From: Nitrospira sp.
GTDB taxonomy: Bacteria > Nitrospirota > Nitrospiria > Nitrospirales > Nitrospiraceae
Direction of reading: 5' to 3'
Length of the DNA stretch: 11,204 bases
NCBI GenBank assembly: GCA_025360665.1
Contig: JANYBU010000337.1
Coordinates: 1 to 11,204, forward strand
In this document: positions 6,292-11,204 of the stretch, one piece after another
Layout of the letters: every line of letters starts with the position of its first letter
How positions within the stretch are numbered: the stretch's first letter is position 1
The notes under the pieces: model-generated
The model's database searches: none
What the model saw: only the letters and a program-made list of their open reading frames with translations
Told to the model about the DNA's origin: nothing
Translations under genes and position numbers: made by a program

Positions 6292-6696
6292 TCCCTCGCC
6301 TCAAGACCTAGGCAGCACACCGCATCTGCAAGACACCAGAAGCAGCGCTACCTGCCACGCTCAGAAGAAGGCCTCGGCTGACGAAGGGCAGGCAGCTCCG
6401 GCTTCGCCATGATGCGATGGAACAAGATTGCAAATGGATGTTTCACTCTTGGCCGTGCGCCTTACCGGACCAGAAGAACGGCGCCATGGCGAAAGCCTAC
6501 GTGCCCATCCCTTCCATCCGAGATAGATGGCGCAAGGAGTCCGAGCCCACTCCTCCCATAATGTCGCTCTGCCATTGGAAAGGCACCATGGGGAGGAGCC
6601 CCGAACTCTTCCTTCGATAGACGCAGGTTGGGATGGACCAGGCAGGCCATCAAAAAGTAGAATGGCCTCGTTACTCCACGTATATCAATTTTTCAA
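6292..6696. other. 405-bp stretch without a convincing gene before the defence gene
   Basis: Short frames exist on both strands (for example 6417-6620 plus and 6462-6653 minus), but none has a ribosome site, a recognisable domain or a reasonable composition. A perfect 10-bp palindrome CGCCATGGCG lies at 6482-6491. The base composition becomes AT-rich just before the large gene (TATATCAATTTTTCAA, 6681-6696). TATATC at 6681-6686 could be a -10 box giving an almost leaderless transcript, but no -35 partner is visible. The rest may be decayed mobile DNA; I recognise nothing in it. Confidence 0.5.
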
Positions 6697-9600
6697 ATGC
6701 CTGAATACATTCCCGACCCATACCTACTGCCCAATGACGAGACGTTAATTGGCATTGCTGGCCTACCTGCGCCTCTTCCAGGAGATCCAAGACGGCAAGC
6801 CATCTATTCCATTCAGGGAACCGTTTATCAGGCCTGGTGGTCAATTGACGCATGGTTGCGACTAACCAATCCTGATGAGGTCATTTACTTGGAGGGTGCG
6901 GAAGACTTCGACATTGTCAAATCTGACAGTGCTATCGCAGTGCAAGTGAAGAAACACGCGGCTTCAATCTCGTTGGGCACTGCCAAAGCTCACGAAGCAC
7001 TAGAAAACTTTTGGATACTGAGCTGCAAAGCACCCACGCAGAAGATCAATTTTCACTATCTGACCACCAGTACCATCGCCATGGAACAAGATACCAGCTT
7101 CGATGGACTTAAAGGCATTGAGACGTGGCGTGCTGCACAGACGAATCCGGAATTGGCAGCCAAGGTAGCCGCGTATCTCGGGGCAAAGCTGTCGCCGACA
7201 AGTTCTCTGCGATCATTCCTAACAACCTCAACACCCGATGCTATCCAAGAGCGCCTCATCAGGAGGTTTCATTGGCTTACGGAGCAACCAGACATTGAGG
7301 CAGTTAAGCGCAGTGTCAATGATCGCATTTGTGTGCTCTTGAGCAACAAGGGGCGCTCAGTGAGTCTGAGTTCAAGCGTTCAAAAATTCCTTGAATCTCA
7401 TTTCTGGGAAGCGGTGATAAAGCCTTCCCCCACCGAGCGGTGCTTAACTCAAGCAGAATTGCTTCGCCAGGTTGAAGCCGCAACTACCGTATCCCTGCAA
7501 ATATCGATTGATCAACTGCCAAGCCTCATAGGCACTGCTCCTCCAGGGCTAAACCTACTCCTGCTCCTAACTGAGAAAGCACCAAAACCACCTGATCCAC
7601 TTCTTAAAAGACCAGCACTTACTCAGCGTCTGGGGGAGACGGTTAAGCAACGTCGAACGGTATTGCTCACAGGTTCAGTCTACAAAGGCAAAACAACGCT
7701 GGCACAGCTTGTTGCCTCGGCACTGTGTCCCGAAGCATGGTGGATCAATGTTACCGAACGAGAACCAATCCAAGTGGACACCTTACTTCTCGCTCTGGCC
7801 GGCAGAATTGAAACCGGTAATTGTCCAAGCCTTGTCATCATTGATGACTTGGACGTTAGCTCCACGGGTCACCGTGTCTATCGGGATTCCCTCGCCCTCG
7901 TGTTGCTTCGAGCTAAAGCCACTGGGCGTAGCGTTATTCTTACAGCACAAGGAGCCTCCAGCAATTCGGCAGTCGTACAGGACTTCGACAACATCGAACT
8001 TCTTGATGTGCCCGAGTTGAGCACTGAAGAAACAACTATTCTGTGTCAGGAGTACGGCTGTCCCCAATCGCTTACCGCGCTGTGGGCGAGTCTTGTGAAT
8101 GGAACAACGAGTGGTCATCCGAAACTCGTACAAGTTCGGATCGCCGAACTTGCGTCTCGCGGCTGGCCACAGCCAGGCCCCGATGACATCCTTGCGCCAT
8201 CATCGGCAGTAACCTCAGTTCGACAAAGCACCAGACAACTACTGAGCGGATCAGTGCCAAGTCCCGTGGCTGAGTTTGTCTATATGGTCTCGGAATGCTC
8301 AGTGTTGATGCATCGGACTATCGCAATGCGGCTGGCTGAAAGCATAGATGGCATTACAACGGCAGGTGACGTGATCGACAATCTCACCGGCAAATGGCTC
8401 GAACGAATAGAGGGAAACTGGTTTCGCGCCACAGCACTACTCAAGGGAGTCGCAGCAGAAGTATGGTCTCCTGAGAAGCGAAAGCAAGTCCACATTCGTC
8501 TCCACGATGCTATTCGCAAGAAAGGGACTCTTGACCCCTGGGAGGCCGCTGCCCTCCTCTTTCATGCATTCGTCGCACGCGACAGGGCCAGACTTATTCA
8601 CACAGCCATGCGTCTTCAGACCATCGACAATCATGACGTTAAACATGAGGTTGAGCGCCAGCTCCTATGGCTCCCTCTGGTAGCGCTTGAACCTGGACAG
8701 TCCGCTACCGATAATGCCGCGGCAGATGTGTTCCTTCGTCAACTGCAATTCCAAGTGGCTTCGACATTAGACTCGGATACCCTTCCTCAAATCTGCGAAC
8801 GATGGGTGGAGGACGTTCAACGAATACCAAGACCTGAAGTAAGACCCGTAGTGTCTGGGGTGATGTGGTTCTCTTTTGGCTTTTCACAAAGTCTGAAGGT
8901 CTCACTTAAACATCGCCTTCAGGCTATTGCCGGCATTGGAACACTTCCAGCTGAACTGCAAGATTTTCAGATAGAAAGAACCCGTGAACTTCTGAGAGGG
9001 GCCGATGTAGTAGAAGCTGGAATTCCAAGCGACGGGACAACAACGCAAATGATGTTCCTTTTCTCGAACCAGAGCATTCGCAATTCAGCAAGCCTTGAAG
9101 AGTTGCTTCATTGGTTGGATAACGAAGCCACGGAAGAACTTCGCCAGCAGTTTGATGCCATATTGGAATGGCCCATCGTGCAAGCAGTCGGCGCATTTGT
9201 TCAAGGTTCATGGGCTGCCAAGCATGAAGAGACCAGCGACTGGGAACCTTGGCTTACGCTACTCGGACGGGTTGACGAATATTCCAAACGCCGTGCTTCG
9301 CCACGGTTTGGGCGCGAAGCAGCGAAGGCACGAGCTACCCTCCTTACCGAGTATCTTGAACGAAGCAATGACGCCCTTCTTGTATTGGATCGTGCTGTCA
9401 GCGATTTTGGCCCCTCACCCGTGCTCCTTGAGCAACGAGCCAACGTCTTTTCCTACAAGCAGGATGATGAACGAGTCCTAGAGATTTGGGCACAGTTAAC
9501 CTCCAACCCAGCTAGTAAGGCGACGTTAGACCTTTTCGCGTATCGACGTGCCGGCATCAGCGCCGCTCGTCTCAAGCGCTGGAACGATGCCCAACAAATT

Positions 9601-10758
9601 CTTAAAGATGCGATCACCTCCATTCCATCAGGCCAATTTGAACTTACAAAATTTGGTCTCCAAGTCGATGCTGCACTTGTTGCGTCTCTACGGAACGACC
9701 AAGCAAGCGCGTCACGAATATTGACCGAAGCAGTTTTGGCACTACCTCCCGAAGCTGCTGCCGAAGGCGACTTAAGATGGGACGCAGTCCATCGAACCGC
9801 TGTCGAGGTCTGCACAACCATCGAATCCTACTTTTGGAAGCGTAAGAGGCCTGACTCCAGAATTAAAGTAGGAGACGCAAGTTCGCCGAATCTCAGATCC
9901 CTTAAGCCTGAACCTGGTCAAGCAGCACGTAATGAACTGATGCGCGTTCAGGTACTTTACCTTGCGGCAACTCTTGGCGTTGGTCCTCCATCCCTCACTG
10001 AAGCAGTCCAACAATTGTCAGATTCAAGATACGTCTATGCTCGATGGCTCGCAGCGAAGGCACGCCTTGCATTGTCTTATGCGAATGGTGCCGGGACAGG
10101 ATTTATTAAAGCCTTGGTAGATTTTGAAAAGTCATACGTTGATCTGTCCGCCAAGCTTGGCCTATCGCCTTTAGAACCAGACGAAGGGCGAGCGTCCGAT
10201 TTGAGAATTGCACCTGAAGAATGGTTCGGCCTCCTCGTAGCGGGCATCATCTGTGGAAGCAACAATCTGCTTCCCAACTTGAACATCTGGTTGGAGGAAA
10301 GCGTTCAAGAGCTAGGAGCAGCTGCTCCACTAACAAATGCCGTGCAGATGCTGATCAGCGGGGCTTCAGGTACACAGGATACTCTTGAAACGACCGTTCT
10401 GAATACAGGCGCCCCCGCAACGGTCCGTTGTGGGGCGGCGGCGAAGTTGCTATGTAATGAATCGGTCGCCAGTAAGACGCTGCAATTACAGACTTTCCTC
10501 ACCTCGGCACTTGTGAGCGACAAAAGCTTCACACGCCAAGAACTCTTTAATCTACATGCTGCTCGTTCCCTCGCAAGAGCATGGCGTGCGCACACGGAGA
10601 ACCGCTTTCAATTTTCATGTCCCAGCACAACCGTACCTAAGCTTCTCCGGAGAGCAGATGAGGTTGAGGCTGGGACTGGAACCTTGAAAAGTCTGCTTCA
10701 GGCAGCTGCCAATGCCCTAGGGAAGCCTCTTGATAACTTCATGGATCGAGTTCTCTAA
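6697..10758 (+). CDS. Avs-like STAND NTPase with N-terminal Cap4/DUF4297-type nuclease (putative antiphage defence protein)
   Basis: A 1353-aa multidomain protein. Residues about 30-240 look like a Cap4/DUF4297-type PD-(D/E)xK nuclease: a GTVYQAWW helix (41-48), then Glu61/Glu66, Asp70/Asp72 and the core QVKK (83-86). Residues about 300-500 form a STAND/NACHT-like P-loop NTPase: Walker A GSVYKGKTT (326-334), Walker B LVIIDDLD (379-386), sensor-like SVILTAQG (412-419) and GHPKLVQVRIAEL (473-485), the GHP motif of STAND proteins. The remaining 850 residues are helical, with TPR-like stretches near 870-1040 (RRAGISAARLKRWNDAQQIL). In characterised relatives this part senses a phage protein; the NTPase then oligomerises and activates the nuclease, harming phage or host DNA. 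That role is inferred from architecture. ATG 6697 is the only near start; no Shine-Dalgarno site. Codons are more A/T-ending than in the hpn operon, which suggests transfer. Confidence 0.85.
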   Translation: MPEYIPDPYLLPNDETLIGIAGLPAPLPGDPRRQAIYSIQGTVYQAWWSIDAWLRLTNPDEVIYLEGAEDFDIVKSDSAIAVQVKKHAASISLGTAKAHEALENFWILSCKAPTQKINFHYLTTSTIAMEQDTSFDGLKGIETWRAAQTNPELAAKVAAYLGAKLSPTSSLRSFLTTSTPDAIQERLIRRFHWLTEQPDIEAVKRSVNDRICVLLSNKGRSVSLSSSVQKFLESHFWEAVIKPSPTERCLTQAELLRQVEAATTVSLQISIDQLPSLIGTAPPGLNLLLLLTEKAPKPPDPLLKRPALTQRLGETVKQRRTVLLTGSVYKGKTTLAQLVASALCPEAWWINVTEREPIQVDTLLLALAGRIETGNCPSLVIIDDLDVSSTGHRVYRDSLALVLLRAKATGRSVILTAQGASSNSAVVQDFDNIELLDVPELSTEETTILCQEYGCPQSLTALWASLVNGTTSGHPKLVQVRIAELASRGWPQPGPDDILAPSSAVTSVRQSTRQLLSGSVPSPVAEFVYMVSECSVLMHRTIAMRLAESIDGITTAGDVIDNLTGKWLERIEGNWFRATALLKGVAAEVWSPEKRKQVHIRLHDAIRKKGTLDPWEAAALLFHAFVARDRARLIHTAMRLQTIDNHDVKHEVERQLLWLPLVALEPGQSATDNAAADVFLRQLQFQVASTLDSDTLPQICERWVEDVQRIPRPEVRPVVSGVMWFSFGFSQSLKVSLKHRLQAIAGIGTLPAELQDFQIERTRELLRGADVVEAGIPSDGTTTQMMFLFSNQSIRNSASLEELLHWLDNEATEELRQQFDAILEWPIVQAVGAFVQGSWAAKHEETSDWEPWLTLLGRVDEYSKRRASPRFGREAAKARATLLTEYLERSNDALLVLDRAVSDFGPSPVLLEQRANVFSYKQDDERVLEIWAQLTSNPASKATLDLFAYRRAGISAARLKRWNDAQQILKDAITSIPSGQFELTKFGLQVDAALVASLRNDQASASRILTEAVLALPPEAAAEGDLRWDAVHRTAVEVCTTIESYFWKRKRPDSRIKVGDASSPNLRSLKPEPGQAARNELMRVQVLYLAATLGVGPPSLTEAVQQLSDSRYVYARWLAAKARLALSYANGAGTGFIKALVDFEKSYVDLSAKLGLSPLEPDEGRASDLRIAPEEWFGLLVAGIICGSNNLLPNLNIWLEESVQELGAAAPLTNAVQMLISGASGTQDTLETTVLNTGAPATVRCGAAAKLLCNESVASKTLQLQTFLTSALVSDKSFTRQELFNLHAARSLARAWRAHTENRFQFSCPSTTVPKLLRRADEVEAGTGTLKSLLQAAANALGKPLDNFMDRVL

Positions 10759-10873
10759 CAGGCTGTTGATAGACTAATCCCTCTGACTTTTGCTCTTTCT
10801 GATGAAAATGAGTCCCTCGCCAGCCAGAGCTTAGAGCGTCTCATGACCGATACCAGCACCACAGTGGCGGGGG

Positions 10874-10899
10874 CTCCCTCTACATAAGAGTAGGGGGAG
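10874..10899. other. Hairpin (10-bp stem, one mismatch)
   Basis: CTCCCTCTAC (10874-10883) pairs with GTAGGGGGAG (10890-10899) at 9 of 10 positions around a 6-nt loop. It lies about 115 bp after the stop of the large gene. A terminator role is possible, but no T-run follows on the plus strand. Confidence 0.5.
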
Positions 10900-10920
10900 G
10901 GAAATAAGCGGAGCAATCTC

Positions 10921-10955
10921 TGGTCATCCCCGCGACGTTGGCACGGGAATGACCA
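10921..10955. repeat. REP-like palindrome TGGTCATYCCCG
   Basis: TGGTCATCCCCG (10921-10932) and CGGGAATGACCA (10944-10955) pair at 11 of 12 positions around an 11-nt loop. The GTCATYCCCG core is of the kind seen in dispersed intergenic palindromes of many bacteria. Only one copy is in the window, so its dispersal cannot be judged here. Confidence 0.5.
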
Positions 10956-11063
10956 GTGGTTCTATGACCAGGTAATCTCCCAGCCGAAATGAGTATGAAC
11001 AAATTGAATGAAGTGCCTGAGTTTTGATGTATCCATCCAGGATTGCTCGGTCAAATGATAAAC

Positions 11064-11204
11064 CCAGGGCGGTTTCAAGTTCCAAGTGCAACGGGTGAAG
11101 GATGGCGCAGGTGCGCGTAGACTTCCAGGGGCGTGGCAAAGTCGAGACATTTCCTCGGGCGCGTGTTCAACCGATGGGCGATGGCGTTCAACTCGCGCTG
11201 CGTG
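11064..11204 (-). mobile_element. IS30-family insertion sequence, one end
   Basis: The transposase stop is followed closely by a sequence (minus strand GTTGCACTTGGAACTTGAAA, then CCGCCCTGGG) of the type that forms IS30 terminal inverted repeats, which often overlap the end of the gene. The exact tip near 11064 is an estimate; the other end and any target duplication are outside the window. Confidence 0.5.
11075..11204 (-). CDS. IS30-family transposase, C-terminal end (cut by window edge)
   Basis: The minus-strand frame entering from the right edge gives 42 residues ending at TGA 11075-11077. It contains ELNAIAHRLNTRPRKCLDF followed by TPLEVYAHLRHPSP, which is the C-terminal signature of IS30-family DDE transposases (LNxRPRKxLxxxTPxEV). 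The catalytic D, D and most of the E region lie outside the window. The IS30 enzyme cuts and joins the IS ends. Whether the gene is intact cannot be seen. The frame has no start in the window, so start-based gene finding may miss it. Confidence 0.85.
   Translation of the reverse strand, partial: TQRELNAIAHRLNTRPRKCLDFATPLEVYAHLRHPSPVALGT

Larger units (their letters stand above)
10759..11074. other. Non-coding, hairpin-rich stretch between the defence gene and the IS
   Basis: No supported gene in 316 bp. It starts directly after the stop codon with CAGGCTGTTGA, which resembles the tip of the CAGGATGCTSAAAAAGG repeats at 3926 and 4331 but decays at once. Two clear hairpins follow (10874-10899 and 10921-10955). 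The frames on the minus strand near 10924-11150 have no domain I can recognise. Confidence 0.5.

Noticed and set aside
6417..6653. Short frames on both strands between the antitoxin and the defence gene
   Set aside because: No recognisable MazF, PIN or transposase motifs, no ribosome site, and neither frame is convincing over the other.
10924..11150. Minus-strand frames of 62 and 71 codons near the right end
   Set aside because: They cross the IS30 transposase end out of frame and have no recognisable features.
1..11204. CRISPR array, tRNA or rRNA genes
   Set aside because: No regularly spaced direct repeats and no cloverleaf or rRNA-like segments were seen on reading both strands.

Overview
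The window looks like a chromosomal segment of a moderately GC-rich, hopanoid-producing bacterium. I favour Nitrospira or a relative (Nitrospirota). The grounds are the hpnD/hpnE pair, the general codon use, and a short palindromic repeat beginning CAGGATGCTSAAAAAGG that I recall as common in Nitrospira genomes. This is recall and inference; no search was run.

Layout. (1) Bases 1-3772 are a tight plus-strand operon: a HAD-family phosphatase cut by the left edge, a BtuF-like cobalamin-binding protein without a signal peptide, hpnD (presqualene diphosphate synthase) and hpnE (hydroxysqualene dehydroxylase). The last three genes overlap by 4 bp at each junction (ATGA, then GTGA), which suggests translational coupling. 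HpnD and HpnE catalyse the first and last steps of the bacterial three-enzyme route from farnesyl diphosphate to squalene. HpnC is not in the window. (2) Bases 3773-4533 hold a small lipoprotein reading frame that has been remodelled by two copies of a palindromic repeat. One copy lies in frame inside its signal-peptide region. The other starts just after what looks like its original stop codon. (3) Bases 4534-5966 hold two divergent genes: an exported protein of unknown function (minus strand) and a family 4 uracil-DNA glycosylase (plus strand). The glycosylase has a clear sigma-70 promoter and a C-terminal tail ending in a beta-clamp-like motif. (4) At 6061-6291 is a MazE/AbrB-type antitoxin with a short tail and no visible toxin.

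(5) The accessory part is 6292-11204. A 405-bp stretch without a gene leads into one very large gene (6697-10758, 1353 aa). It encodes an N-terminal Cap4/DUF4297-like PD-(D/E)xK nuclease, a central STAND-type P-loop NTPase and a long helical, partly TPR-like C-terminal region. This is the architecture of Avs-like (STAND) antiphage proteins, in which target binding by the C-terminal part triggers oligomerisation and nuclease activity. It is followed by a hairpin-rich non-coding stretch and the C-terminal end of an IS30-family transposase running off the right edge. The large gene uses more A/T-ending codons than the operon on the left and has no Shine-Dalgarno sequence. It sits among an orphan antitoxin, hairpins and an IS, so it is probably a horizontally acquired single-gene defence locus.
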